This document shows positions 26,940-35,382 of a stretch of 64,000 nt of DNA, piece by piece (position 1 is the stretch's first letter; every line of letters starts with the position of its first letter). The DNA lies in NCBI GenBank assembly GCA_947492525.1, contig CANLNQ010000026.1, positions 34,911 through 98,910 of the forward strand. The letters are read 5' to 3'. The stretch is from an uncultured Granulosicoccus sp. (GTDB lineage: Bacteria > Pseudomonadota > Gammaproteobacteria > Granulosicoccales > Granulosicoccaceae). The notes below the pieces were generated by a model. It ran no database searches and was not told the origin of the DNA. It worked only from the letters and a program-made list of their open reading frames with translations. A program made the position numbers and the translations under genes.

Positions 26940-27155
26940 GTAGGTCGAACAGGCTCGCAGTCTGTTGCGCGTGCATCACCCGGTTGCGGTGATTGGTTGC
27001 AGTCTGACTGGAGCAGCAACGACTAGGCCATCCGGGACCGTGCGGATGTATTAACAGGTTATGGAACTTCCGGTTTGTTGATGGAACACCGTAAATGGTC
27101 GACGGTACATGGTTGACGGACCAGAGAGGTGGTACTTGGAAGTTGGATCATGAAA
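26940..27155. other. Upstream region of the bacteriophytochrome operon
   Basis: About 215 bp between the phytochrome start and the 14-bp repeat array. It must hold the promoter for the minus-strand light-sensing genes. The part near 27080-27155 already shows loose GGTAC repeats related to the array. I could not assign -10/-35 boxes with confidence. Confidence 0.4.
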
Positions 27156-27323
27156 GCCGGTACATGGAAGCCAGTACGCGCAAGCCGGTACGTGCAAGCC
27201 GGTATGTGCAAGCCGGTATGTGCAAGCCGGTACGCGCAAGCCGGTACGCGCAAGCCGGTACGTGCAAGCCGGTACGCGCAAGCCGGTACGTGCAAGTCGT
27301 TAAGTGCAAGTCGGTACGCGCAA
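27156..27323. repeat. Twelve tandem copies of a 14-bp unit (GCCGGTACGYGCAA)
   Basis: Twelve consecutive 14-bp units run from 27156 to 27323. The core units are GCCGGTACGCGCAA, GCCGGTACGTGCAA and GCCGGTATGTGCAA; the first, second and last two are more degenerate. There are no spacers, so this is not CRISPR. The unit length keeps all frames open and creates artefactual repetitive reading frames. It separates the DoxX-like gene from the phytochrome operon. Confidence 0.95.
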
Positions 27324-27338
27324 GCCGGGCAAACGGTA

Positions 27339-27365
27339 TTGCCCGGTCAGCAGCAGACCGGGCAA
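27339..27365. terminator. Strong hairpin after the DoxX-like gene (terminator-like)
   Basis: TTGCCCGGT (27339-27347) pairs perfectly with ACCGGGCAA (27357-27365) around a 9-base loop, 20 bp past the stop of the minus-strand DoxX-like gene. There is no run of T after it on either strand, so termination is not certain; it may only stabilise the 3' end. Confidence 0.5.
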
Positions 27366-27384
27366 AAGCATCCGCCCGGTTCAC

Positions 27385-27834
27385 TCAGGCACTGGCTGAT
27401 TCAGATGGCAGGTCGTTATCGACGGCAGCAGTCTGTTGCTCGGACACGACCAGAAATCGATCATCGTTTCGCGCAAGAAACAGGGCAATACTGCCTGCCG
27501 CGACCACGATGGACGCTGCAAACAGATGGTTGGTGGATCCTTCGTACGGTGCGAGAATCTGACGATAGGATACCAGCAGCGTCATGACGTTCATGAGCAT
27601 GACCAGGCCGTAGCTCACAGTCTTGAACTTGCCCAGAACGAACAGGACCAGGATGGCCAGTTGCGCTGCACCGATGAGATAGATCAGCGCATGTCCGGCG
27701 TTGAATCCGTAGAAAGAACCGAAGATCGATTGGAAAGCTTCAGGTCTGACGAACTTCTCCACGGTCCACACCATCATGAACAGGAAGAGTCCGATACGCA
27801 GCGTTGCAAGGCCTTTTTGAGTCGAGGATGTCAT
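27385..27834 (-). CDS. DoxX-like four-helix membrane protein
   Basis: Inner-membrane protein of about 149 aa with four hydrophobic segments (LRIGLFLFMMVWTVEKF; ALIYLIGAAQLAILVLFVLG; VSYGLVMLMNVMTLLV; ASIVVAAGSIALFLA), spaced as in the DoxX/MauE superfamily. The start at 27834 gives the helix directly; longer readings add a non-conserved arginine-rich tail. It is divergent from the rhodanese/TsuA genes. Some DoxX relatives (DoxD) are parts of thiosulfate:quinone oxidoreductase, which would fit the neighbours, but this link is inference. Confidence 0.7.
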   Translation of the reverse strand: MTSSTQKGLATLRIGLFLFMMVWTVEKFVRPEAFQSIFGSFYGFNAGHALIYLIGAAQLAILVLFVLGKFKTVSYGLVMLMNVMTLLVSYRQILAPYEGSTNHLFAASIVVAAGSIALFLARNDDRFLVVSEQQTAAVDNDLPSESASA

Positions 27835-28104
27835 AGCGGTAGTTGTTGATGTTGAAGGAATGACTGGGGTTAAACACTCGGAATCCGGATTGGTTCCATC
27901 GACGTGAAGAAGCGGCTGCACAATCCGAGGCCGAGCGCCCCTGCCGCTAAGGGGGCTTGTCGATTTCACTGAACCACTTGAATGACTATCTGTCCGTACT
28001 TGGACTGCGAGCCCCCAGCGCTTTATACTGGAGAGCAATTCAGGCCATTGCCGACGTTTTCGAGCCAGCCTGCCGCGCCGCCAATCTGCATGGACAGAGT
28101 CATC
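27835..28104. other. Divergent promoter region of DoxX-like and rhodanese genes
   Basis: A 270-bp gap between two divergent starts; promoters for both must lie here. I see no clear palindrome or consensus boxes and no additional protein-like frame. Confidence 0.4.
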
Positions 28105-29037
28105 ATGAAATTATCAGCTGCCATTGTTTCCATTCCGCTTGGGCTGCTTGCAGCCGCTGTCTCGGCCGCCACCTCGTTCGGTCCGCTGGTCAGTCCCCAG
28201 GACTTGTCGGCCCAGTTGGGTGAGGTCGACCCGGTCATACTGGACATCAGGGGAGACGATTACGCCAAGGGACATCTCCCTGGTGCGATTTCCGCCCCTT
28301 ACGGATTGTTTCGAGGGCCGAAGGAAAACCCGGGGCAGATGCTTGATGCTGCGGTTCTGGAGGAGCGCTTCGAATCGCTGGGGCTGACAATGGACAAGCC
28401 TGTCGTGATCGTGCCGGAGGGCAAGACCGATACCGACTTCGGCGCCGCGGCCCGTGTCTACTGGACGCTGAAGTCCTCCGGCTTTTCCGATTTGTCGATT
28501 CTCAACGGGGGGGCTCTGGCCTGGGAGTCTGCGGGTCTGGAACTGAGCACCGACCCGGTGGTACCGCAACCCAGTGAGCTTGAGATCAGCTTCTCGGACC
28601 AATGGACAGCGGACACCGATCAGGTCACTGCCGTGACGCGCGGTGAAGTGGATGCGCTGCTGCTCGATGCCCGGCCCGACGATTTCTATCAGGGCCGCAA
28701 GAGTCATGCTGCTGCGGCACGCCCGGGGACCCTGCCGGGTGCTGAAAACCATGTCTATACCTCGTTCTTCAACGAAGGGTCGCCCGCGATGTCCGAGATT
28801 TCCGATCCTTCCAGTTTGCGTGAACAACTGGGAATCGAAGATGGGGAGGAAGTCGTCTCATTCTGCAATACCGGGCACTGGGCCGCCACCAACTGGTTTG
28901 CCCTGTCGGAAGTTGCCGGAATCGAGAACGTCAAGTTGTACCCGGGGTCGATGGTCGAATTCTCGAATACGGATCATGAAATGGAAAATACGCCTGGCGT
29001 GGTCGAAAACTTTCTGAACAAGCTCAAGGGCAATTGA
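28105..29037 (+). CDS. Periplasmic tandem-rhodanese sulfurtransferase
   Basis: Exported sulfurtransferase of about 310 aa. A signal peptide (MKLSAAIVSIPLGLLAAAVSAA) is followed by two rhodanese domains. The first (VILDIRGDDYAKGHLPGAI) lacks the catalytic cysteine: the loop region reads VPEGKTDTDF. The second has the active loop SFCNTGHWAATNW with its cysteine near residue 253. This inactive-active arrangement is usual for two-domain thiosulfate/mercaptopyruvate sulfurtransferases. The stop overlaps the start of the TsuA-type channel gene, so it probably handles sulfane sulfur before or after thiosulfate uptake. Confidence 0.9.
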   Translation: MKLSAAIVSIPLGLLAAAVSAATSFGPLVSPQDLSAQLGEVDPVILDIRGDDYAKGHLPGAISAPYGLFRGPKENPGQMLDAAVLEERFESLGLTMDKPVVIVPEGKTDTDFGAAARVYWTLKSSGFSDLSILNGGALAWESAGLELSTDPVVPQPSELEISFSDQWTADTDQVTAVTRGEVDALLLDARPDDFYQGRKSHAAAARPGTLPGAENHVYTSFFNEGSPAMSEISDPSSLREQLGIEDGEEVVSFCNTGHWAATNWFALSEVAGIENVKLYPGSMVEFSNTDHEMENTPGVVENFLNKLKGN

Positions 29038-30170
29038 ACACGGTACTGACGCTGCCAGAGAGGGAGACTGTGGACCATCCGATCCTGAGGCGTAGTGCTG
29101 TCGTGGTCGTGGCAATGTCGCTGGTGCTTGCCGTGGCGATATTCGCCGGCGTTCGCTATGGCTTGATGTTGATGATCGGTCTCGGGTTCGGGCTGGCGTT
29201 GGAAGGGCTGCGCTTCGGCTTTGCCGGTCCGTGGCGTGCCATGATTCTGCGTCGCGACCCTTCCGGCATTCTTGCGCAGCTGCTGGCGATCGCCATTGTG
29301 GCGACGGTGGCCTTGCCACTGATTGATGCACGAGGCGGGGAACTGATGGGAGCGGAGGCACCTGTCGGCTGGGCGATGATCGGCGGCGCGTTTGTTTTCG
29401 GCGTGGCCATGCAGGTCGTACTGGGTTGTGGTTCAGGCACACTGGTCAACGCCGGTTCAGGCAATCCGGTGGGACTGCTGGCATTGCCTTTTTTTGCCAT
29501 TGGCAGCTTCGCTGGCGCCTATCATCTGATTGCCTGGACGGAACTGGGCGCCTTGCCCATCGTACGGTTTACCGGCTGGAGTGGCGTCGCAATCACCTTG
29601 ACGGCGCTGGCCGGCGTGGCTTTCTTCTTCCTTCGTCAGGCAGCGCCCGAACATCGCCGGATACCCGGGCGTTATCTGGTGGCCGCGACGGTGATAGCCA
29701 TGCTGGCCATTGCCAATCTGGTGGTGGCCGGTCAGCCCTGGGGCGTGGTCTATGGCCTTGGCCTGTGGGTCGCGAAGGGGGCTGCCGGTGCAGGCATGGA
29801 TTTATCCGGGTCGGCATTCTGGGCGGCATCAGGTTCCATGGAGCGTGTTCAATCCAGTCTGTTTACCGATTACACGTCTCTGACCAATATCGGCATCATG
29901 GCAGGTGCCTTTCTGGTCGCCAGCTGGCGTAGCGGCGGTTTTTCACAGAAACTCCCGCAATTACCGCTGCGTGCCTGGCTCGCCACCATCGTTGCCGGGT
30001 TCCTGCTGGGTTACTCCTCGCGACTGGCGTTCGGGTGTAATGTCGGTGCGTTCTTTTCCGGCGTCTCCACCGGCAGTCTGCATGGCTGGGTCTGGTTTGT
30101 CGCAGCGTTCATCGGGTCGATTCAAGGGGTCAGATTGCGACCTCTGCTCGGACTGGAGGCGCGCAAATGA
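29034..30170 (+). CDS. YeeE/YedE (TsuA-type) thiosulfate transporter
   Basis: Polytopic membrane protein of up to 378 aa. It carries the two signature cysteine motifs of the family, LGCGSGT (residue about 132) and FGCNVGAFFSG (residue about 333), which relay thiosulfate across the membrane in characterised TsuA. The TTG at 29034 overlaps the rhodanese stop (TTGA), with AAGGG just upstream. An in-frame GTG at 29070 after AGGG is a possible alternative. Grouping with a periplasmic rhodanese points to uptake of thiosulfate or a related sulfane compound. Confidence 0.9.
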   Translation: MNTVLTLPERETVDHPILRRSAVVVVAMSLVLAVAIFAGVRYGLMLMIGLGFGLALEGLRFGFAGPWRAMILRRDPSGILAQLLAIAIVATVALPLIDARGGELMGAEAPVGWAMIGGAFVFGVAMQVVLGCGSGTLVNAGSGNPVGLLALPFFAIGSFAGAYHLIAWTELGALPIVRFTGWSGVAITLTALAGVAFFFLRQAAPEHRRIPGRYLVAATVIAMLAIANLVVAGQPWGVVYGLGLWVAKGAAGAGMDLSGSAFWAASGSMERVQSSLFTDYTSLTNIGIMAGAFLVASWRSGGFSQKLPQLPLRAWLATIVAGFLLGYSSRLAFGCNVGAFFSGVSTGSLHGWVWFVAAFIGSIQGVRLRPLLGLEARK

Positions 30171-30331
30171 CACGTTTGACGACAGCGGGAATCGCCATGG
30201 CGATGCTCGTGATACTGGTCAGCGCGGACCTTCTGTCCGCGCCGCCCAATCCCTACCAGCAGCCAGCCATCGTGGCGCTGGGATCGGGAACTGCCAGTGC
30301 CGGTGGTTTCTGTGGCGCCTTGCCGGAGTAG
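30167..30331 (+). CDS. 54-residue small exported or membrane protein in the thiosulfate operon
   Basis: A 54-codon frame whose ATG overlaps the TGA of the channel gene (ATGA), an arrangement that strongly suggests real translation. It reads MTRLTTAGIAMAMLVILVSA at the N-terminus (signal or anchor helix) followed by a short Pro/Gly/Ala tail with one cysteine near the end (GGFCGALPE). A perfect 8-bp hairpin (GCGCGGAC at 30222-30229 with GTCCGCGC at 30235-30242) lies inside it. I know no family for it. It may assist the channel or rhodanese. Confidence 0.55.
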   Translation: MTRLTTAGIAMAMLVILVSADLLSAPPNPYQQPAIVALGSGTASAGGFCGALPE

Positions 30332-30366
30332 TACGGAAACGGCGCGGGCGTATACCACGTTCGACG

Positions 30367-31467
30367 CTAGCGAGGTCTGTCGAGGAAGGGGTAGTCGGTA
30401 TACCCGGCTTCCCCCCCGCCATAGAAGGTATCGGCATCCGGCTCGTTAAGCGCCGAACCTGTACGATAGCGTTCCGGCAAATCGGGATTGGCAATGAATG
30501 GTCGTCCGAAGCTCACCGCATCGATACGTCCTCTGGCAATTTCCCGACTGGCCGAGTCGGCGTCGTAGCCGCCGTTGGCGATGTAGACTCCCTGATACAG
30601 ACTGCACAGGGTGCCCAGCAGCTCCTTCTGCTTGCTGTCATTTTCATTCCCCGGAAATTGTTCGACCACATGCAGATAGGCAAGGTTCTGCTTGTCAAGA
30701 TACTCGTACACATGCGTGAACAGCGCTTGAGGGTCGCTATCGGCGATATCATTGGCATGTCCCAGTGGCGATACTCTTACACCAATCCGATCCGAGGCCC
30801 ACTCACTGCTGACAGCATTGATGATCTCACTCAGGAATCGTGACCGGTTCTCTATCGAGCCGCCATAATCGTCGTCGCGCTTGTTGGTCTTGTCCTGAAG
30901 AAACTGATCGACAAGATAGCCGTTGGCCGCGTGTATCTCCACCCCGTCAAAACCCGCTTCCTTGGCGCAGCGCGCGGCGTGCGCGTAATCGTCCACGGTT
31001 TGTCGGATTCCGCTCAGGCTCAGGGCTTCCGGCGTGGAGCAATCCACAAAGCCATCCGCCGTGAACGTCTGCGCGTTCGCGCGTAATGCGCTGGGCGCTA
31101 CGGGGCTTCTGCCATCGGGCAACACGGAAGTATGGCTGATACGGCCCACGTGCCAGAGTTGGCAGAAGATGCGTCCACCGCCGGCATGTACCGCCTCGAC
31201 GATCTTCTTCCACTCATTCACATGTGATGGTTCGTGAATTCCGGGCGTGTCCAGATAACCTTTACCCATTGCCGATATCTGCGTGGCCTCGCTGACAATC
31301 AGTCCGGCTGAGGCGCGTTGTCGATAATAGGTCTGTGCCAGACTGCCAGGCGTACCATCCGCGTGTGCGCGATTGCGTGTCAGTGGGGCCATCAGTACGC
31401 GATTGGGTAGTTCCAGCGCACCGACGGTCAGCGGGGTGAAGAGAGGGGAGTGTGTTGTCGAGCTCAT
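30367..31467 (-). CDS. nemA: Old Yellow Enzyme-type alkene/N-ethylmaleimide reductase
   Basis: FMN-dependent NAD(P)H oxidoreductase of about 366 aa that reduces activated C=C bonds. Key motifs are MAPLTRNRA, the His/Asn pair in EIHAANGYLVDQFLQ (substrate anchoring), the DDYGGSIENR segment and the phosphate-binding FGRPFIANPDLPER. The start at 31467 follows AGGA by six bases. Transcribed alone and convergent with the thiosulfate operon. Physiological substrate unknown; family members detoxify electrophiles. Confidence 0.93.
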   Translation of the reverse strand: MSSTTHSPLFTPLTVGALELPNRVLMAPLTRNRAHADGTPGSLAQTYYRQRASAGLIVSEATQISAMGKGYLDTPGIHEPSHVNEWKKIVEAVHAGGGRIFCQLWHVGRISHTSVLPDGRSPVAPSALRANAQTFTADGFVDCSTPEALSLSGIRQTVDDYAHAARCAKEAGFDGVEIHAANGYLVDQFLQDKTNKRDDDYGGSIENRSRFLSEIINAVSSEWASDRIGVRVSPLGHANDIADSDPQALFTHVYEYLDKQNLAYLHVVEQFPGNENDSKQKELLGTLCSLYQGVYIANGGYDADSASREIARGRIDAVSFGRPFIANPDLPERYRTGSALNEPDADTFYGGGEAGYTDYPFLDRPR

Positions 31468-32062
31468 GAAGGATCCTGTCCGTTTTTTGTTTGAGCACAT
31501 CATCTGGCTGACAGCAGATCAATTCATCCTCATTGAAATAATTCCAGTGCAAGACAGAACGCGCCGTGACATCCCGGCAACGTTGCTACCGTCATCCTGG
31601 TATATCAGTAGGGCGTCATTCAAACGCCCGGCATGGCTCACCAACGAACTGTGAATGACGGGTGTCAGCGTATTCATCACGTGCAGGTTTGCATTATCGG
31701 AGCTCATATTTTCCGCTGTTCTTCCACTCTGGAAAAGCCTTTTCCGAATGCTCTCGCCATGCTGCCTTTGTCGCTCCACGTGGATTGTGGAACTGAAGAT
31801 CAGGTAGTGGCTACAGGCCTGCATTAATAACCGTTTGCGAAGGCAAGTTCCCAGTCTAGCCGTGAGACGTGCTGACAAATTCTGTCTTCGACAATGACAA
31901 GGCACTGAGCGCTCGGTAGATGTCGCAGTCGACAAGGCAGGAAATTGACTGCTTGCCGACGATGTCGGTAACCGTGTGTGGCAAGTGTCGCCTGTTGGTG
32001 ATCGAGTGGCGGTTCAGGGATCATTTGCGCATTTTCTTGCCGCATGGCTGCTCGAAGCGAAA
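31468..32062. other. Long intergenic region between OYE and the LuxP-like importer
   Basis: Nearly 600 bp between divergent genes. It should contain the OYE promoter close to 31467 and, at the right end, the promoter and operator of the importer. A 138-codon minus-strand frame (31519-31935) has no ribosome site and no recognisable domain; it may be a decayed gene but I do not call it. No other structure was seen. Confidence 0.4.
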
Positions 32063-32091
32063 TTGACATTGAAGAACGTTACCGGTAACGT
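32063..32091 (+). promoter_or_regulatory. Promoter with LacI-type operator for the LuxP-like importer operon
   Basis: A perfect -35 TTGACA (32063-32068) is followed by the perfect palindrome ACGTTACCGGTAACGT (32076-32091), with the central CG of LacI/GalR operators. It overlaps the expected -10 position (TAACGT at 32086-32091 after 17 bp). A repressor here would compete directly with RNA polymerase. No LacI gene is adjacent, so the regulator is encoded elsewhere. Confidence 0.6.
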
Positions 32092-32130
32092 CGTGTCACG
32101 CAACCCCGCTTCCCTCGAGTCCGTTTGCTT

Positions 32131-32922
32131 ATGAACGCAGTGTCGGCGCCAGAAGACCTTGCTGTACCCGTCATTCGGATGCGCGGCATCTCGAAGCATT
32201 TTGGTGGTGTCACGGCACTCGAGAACGTGGACCTGGATGCTTATGCAGGTCGGGTACTGGCAATCGTCGGGGACAATGGCGCGGGAAAATCCACGCTCAT
32301 CAAGATACTGACGGGCGTCCATCAGCCCAGTTCGGGCACGATCACAATCGACGACGAGTCATTGGTCCTGGACAATCATTCGGATGCCATAGCGCTGGGT
32401 ATAGACGCCGTCTATCAGACTCTGGCCCTGGCAGATCACCTCGATCCTGCCGCCAACATGTTCCTGGGGTCAGAGCTGACACGCCGGTTCTTCGGTATTC
32501 CTTTCCTGGATAACAGGAAGATGCGCAAAGAGGCCGAGCGCGTGCTCGATGAGAGGCTCGGCGTCAAACTGCGCAGCATGAACGTGGCAGCGGAAAGTCT
32601 TTCCGGCGGTCAGCGTCAGGCCATCGCCATTGCCCGAGCCGTTTACCATTCCGACTTGCGAGTTCTGGTGATGGATGAGCCCACGGCAGCACTGGGACCT
32701 CAGGAGACAGCACGGACGCTGAAACTCATCAAGGTACTCAGAGAGGAAGGCCTGGCCATCATACTCATTTCTCACTCCCTGGATGATGTCTTCGAGGTGG
32801 CAGATCAGGTTCAGGTGATGCGGCGAGGGCGCAGGGTTGGCGTTGTCAACACCGCCGATTCCTCATCGCAGGAGGTACTCGGCATGATAGTCGGGGCCGG
32901 AGCCGAAGGAGAGACTTCATGA
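32131..32922 (+). CDS. Sugar-type ABC transporter ATPase (FrcA-like, single domain)
   Basis: ATPase of about 263 aa of the carbohydrate-uptake-2 group. Walker A is VGDNGAGKS, the Q-loop is YQTLALAD, the signature is ESLSGGQRQAIAIAR, Walker B is LVMDEPTAAL and the H-loop lies in ILISHSLDD. Unlike RbsA/XylG it has one nucleotide-binding domain, as in FrcA, so it would act as a homodimer. The ATG at 32131 is used. It overlaps the permease gene by 4 bp. Confidence 0.92.
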   Translation: MNAVSAPEDLAVPVIRMRGISKHFGGVTALENVDLDAYAGRVLAIVGDNGAGKSTLIKILTGVHQPSSGTITIDDESLVLDNHSDAIALGIDAVYQTLALADHLDPAANMFLGSELTRRFFGIPFLDNRKMRKEAERVLDERLGVKLRSMNVAAESLSGGQRQAIAIARAVYHSDLRVLVMDEPTAALGPQETARTLKLIKVLREEGLAIILISHSLDDVFEVADQVQVMRRGRRVGVVNTADSSSQEVLGMIVGAGAEGETS

Positions 32923-34058
32923 GCACGCAGGAAAGCACGCTCGCGGCAGTATCAGCCGGACGTTCCTGGCAGGAGAGGCTCGAGCCCTATCTGGCCATCG
33001 TCGGTCCATTGGCCATGATTGCCATGATTCTGGCTTTCATGGCCGTCGTGGAGCCGGCGCGCTATTTCCGGCTGTCCAATCTCAATATCATCCTGCTCGA
33101 AGCTGCCTTGTACATGCCGATGGCGATGGCCATGACCTTCGTCATCACGCAGCGTGGTATCGATCTGTCCATTGGTTCGGTGGCAGCCCTGACGGGCATC
33201 ATCATGGCGTTCGCGATCAAGCAGTACGGCTTTCCCGCCTGGGTTGCGGTTGGCATGGCGCTCATGATCGGTGGCACTTTCGGTCTCATCAACGGGCTTG
33301 TCATAACCCGATTCAAGGTGCCCGACCTGATCGGCACGCTGGCCATGGATCTGGTGTACCGCGGATTCGCGCTGGTGCTGGCCAAGGGGTTGGTGCTGGC
33401 GCGATTTCCCGACCTGATAACCGACATCGGGCGAGGCCGTATCTCCGGCTTTCTGCCCATTCCGGTTCTGATCGGGCTGATCACCTTCATCGTCGGGGCC
33501 ATCGTATTGCGAAAGACCTGGTTCGGTCGTTATTCGATAGCGATCGGGTCGAATCCGGAATCGGCTGAAATGACCGGCATTGCCGTTGATCGTTACAAGG
33601 TCTACGCCTATGTGTTGATGGGGGCCATGGCCGGTCTGGCCGGTGTGATGCTGACCGGTAAGCTCAATGCCATACAGGCGACATCGGCACCGTATTTCAA
33701 TCTGCATGTCATCGCGGCGGTTGTGGTTGGTGGAACGTCGCTCTTCGGCGGACGAGCCTATATGCTCGGTTCGCTTGCCGGGGTTCTTTTGTTGTCACTG
33801 ATGATCAACGCGCTGGTGACCTTGCGTATCGAGTTCTTCTGGCAGTCCGTGGCATCAGGCGTTGTCATCATCCTCTCGGTCGGTCTCTACACCTGGTTGC
33901 AGAAGAAGGACAGGGACGGTTCGAAAGGGGTTCTTGCCAGTCTGTCCACACCCGACAACAGGAAGCTTTTCAAGCTCGCCGCTGTACTCATCCTCGGCAT
34001 CGTCAGTTTGATCGTTCTCGGATTTGTATTCGCCACGACGACAACCGGCAGCGGTTAG
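32919..34058 (+). CDS. Sugar-type ABC transporter permease (FrcC/RbsC-like)
   Basis: Inner-membrane permease of 379 aa. The family motifs TFVITQRGIDLSIGSVAAL, IGTLAMDLVYRG and FNLHVIAAVVVGGTSLFGG match RbsC/FrcC-type permeases. The C-terminus is longer than usual: after the core ends near residue 325 there is a charged linker (WLQKKDRDGSKG) and one extra hydrophobic helix (LAAVLILGIVSLIVLGFVFA). Coupled to the ATPase by ATGA overlap and followed by the binding-protein gene. Confidence 0.92.
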   Translation: MSTQESTLAAVSAGRSWQERLEPYLAIVGPLAMIAMILAFMAVVEPARYFRLSNLNIILLEAALYMPMAMAMTFVITQRGIDLSIGSVAALTGIIMAFAIKQYGFPAWVAVGMALMIGGTFGLINGLVITRFKVPDLIGTLAMDLVYRGFALVLAKGLVLARFPDLITDIGRGRISGFLPIPVLIGLITFIVGAIVLRKTWFGRYSIAIGSNPESAEMTGIAVDRYKVYAYVLMGAMAGLAGVMLTGKLNAIQATSAPYFNLHVIAAVVVGGTSLFGGRAYMLGSLAGVLLLSLMINALVTLRIEFFWQSVASGVVIILSVGLYTWLQKKDRDGSKGVLASLSTPDNRKLFKLAAVLILGIVSLIVLGFVFATTTTGSG

Positions 34059-34136
34059 TGCATCAACCGGGTGTACACCAGCACCCAAGCCATCCGGCAT
34101 AACGACAACAAGACAACCACTGTCTGGAGACATTTC

Positions 34137-35294
34137 ATGAAGCAGCAACCATCGGTACACCGACCCCTTGCGGGAGTCGTGCTCGGCATTGCGACTTTCG
34201 CGTCCGCCAGCCTGTTTGCCCAGGAACTCCCTCTCAAGACTCTGCCTGACGATGCTGACCGGGATCATTGGCTGCCAGAGCAAGTCAATGAGCCCGGCAA
34301 GCTGGAAGCCTTGCAGGAGGCCACAGGGGGCGAGGCCGTTGCATTTGCAGGAGAACAGTCCGAACCGGTGCGGATTGCGTTGATCTACCCTTCGTCTGAC
34401 ACATCAGACTTCTGGGCGCGCAATTACATCGCGATGACCACACGGCTCGATCAGGTGGGTATCACGTACGAGACCACTGAATTTGCTTCGCGCCAGATCG
34501 AGCATTCTCTCCAGTCAACCTATGCGACTCAGGTGGCTCAGGATGCCGATCTGTACGATTACGTCATTTTCGGGCCTTCCGAGCTGGCAACTCAGGCGGA
34601 CAACATCGAAAAGCTGGTCAATACCGAAGGGCTGACCACCTACATCTGGGCCTTCCACACCCCGTTGAAACATTTCGACAAGCAGCCGGCAGCCTGGTTC
34701 GATTTTTCCTCGGCCTATGGTGCGCAGAAAATCTGTGATTATCTGCTGGAACGTCTGGGCAACGATGTCACCTACGCGATGAACCGGGGTATTCCCGGCG
34801 TCACAGACAATCAGCGCTCCGGTGATTTCAAGGACTGTGTTGCCGAAAAGGGCAACTGGAACATGATCTATGAGCACTACGGCGAATATCAGCGTGAAGG
34901 TGGCTATGATGGCACCAATTCGATACTGCAGGCCTATCCCGAGGCCACGCTCATTCACAATGCCAATACAGCCATGGCGATGGGCTCGGTAGAGGCGCAG
35001 GTCGCGGCTGGCAAGGAAAAGGAGATATTTTCCACTGGTTGGGGAGGGACAGGACTCGAGTTGGACGCCATTCGTCGAGGTGAGCTGGATGCAACCCCCA
35101 TGCGCATGGGTGACGATGTCGGAGCTGCCACTGCCGAGGCCATCAAGGCAGACATGGAAGGGCGCGCGGACGAGCTGCCGCTGGTCTTTCTTGGCCGGAT
35201 CACGGTGGCCCATGATGAACTGTCGGCCGATGAACTCGATGCCTTGCAGAAAGAGGCATTCCGGTTCTCAGGTCTGGATCCGCTCAAGCGATAA
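34137..35294 (+). CDS. LuxP-like periplasmic binding protein of an ABC importer
   Basis: Periplasmic binding protein of 385 aa with signal peptide (cleavage near LFAQ, residue 29). GGAGA lies upstream of the ATG. Long segments recall Vibrio LuxP, the autoinducer-2 receptor: YPSSDTSDFWARN (residues 84-96), TGWGGTGLELDAI (300-312), MRMGDDVGAATAEAIK (322-337) and EAFRFS near the C-terminus. S90, W93, W302 and R323 would align with LuxP ligand-contacting residues; the glutamine of LuxP is replaced by D88 and the N159 region differs. It is encoded with an ABC permease and ATPase, not with LuxQ, so uptake of a furanose-like sugar or AI-2-like ligand is inferred. Confidence 0.85.
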   Translation: MKQQPSVHRPLAGVVLGIATFASASLFAQELPLKTLPDDADRDHWLPEQVNEPGKLEALQEATGGEAVAFAGEQSEPVRIALIYPSSDTSDFWARNYIAMTTRLDQVGITYETTEFASRQIEHSLQSTYATQVAQDADLYDYVIFGPSELATQADNIEKLVNTEGLTTYIWAFHTPLKHFDKQPAAWFDFSSAYGAQKICDYLLERLGNDVTYAMNRGIPGVTDNQRSGDFKDCVAEKGNWNMIYEHYGEYQREGGYDGTNSILQAYPEATLIHNANTAMAMGSVEAQVAAGKEKEIFSTGWGGTGLELDAIRRGELDATPMRMGDDVGAATAEAIKADMEGRADELPLVFLGRITVAHDELSADELDALQKEAFRFSGLDPLKR

Positions 35295-35314
35295 GCGAGA
35301 CAGATGCAAGGGTG

Positions 35315-35335
35315 GAGCACGCCGACCGTGTGCTC
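35315..35335. terminator. Weak hairpin between convergent genes
   Basis: GAGCAC (35315-35320) pairs with GTGCTC (35330-35335) across a 9-base loop, 20 bp past the binding-protein stop and in the gap before the convergent SnoaL-like gene. No T-run follows. It may mark the end of the importer transcript. Confidence 0.35.
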
Positions 35336-35382
35336 TGTCCTTGTCGACAATACATAGAGGCGGACCAGGCCTGCTCGAGGTG

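Noticed and set aside
27156..27323. CRISPR array
   Set aside because: Units are directly adjacent without spacers and no cas gene is near; it is a minisatellite.
31519..31935. 138-codon minus-strand frame between OYE and the importer
   Set aside because: No ribosome site, no domain, unusual composition; might be a relic but cannot be supported.
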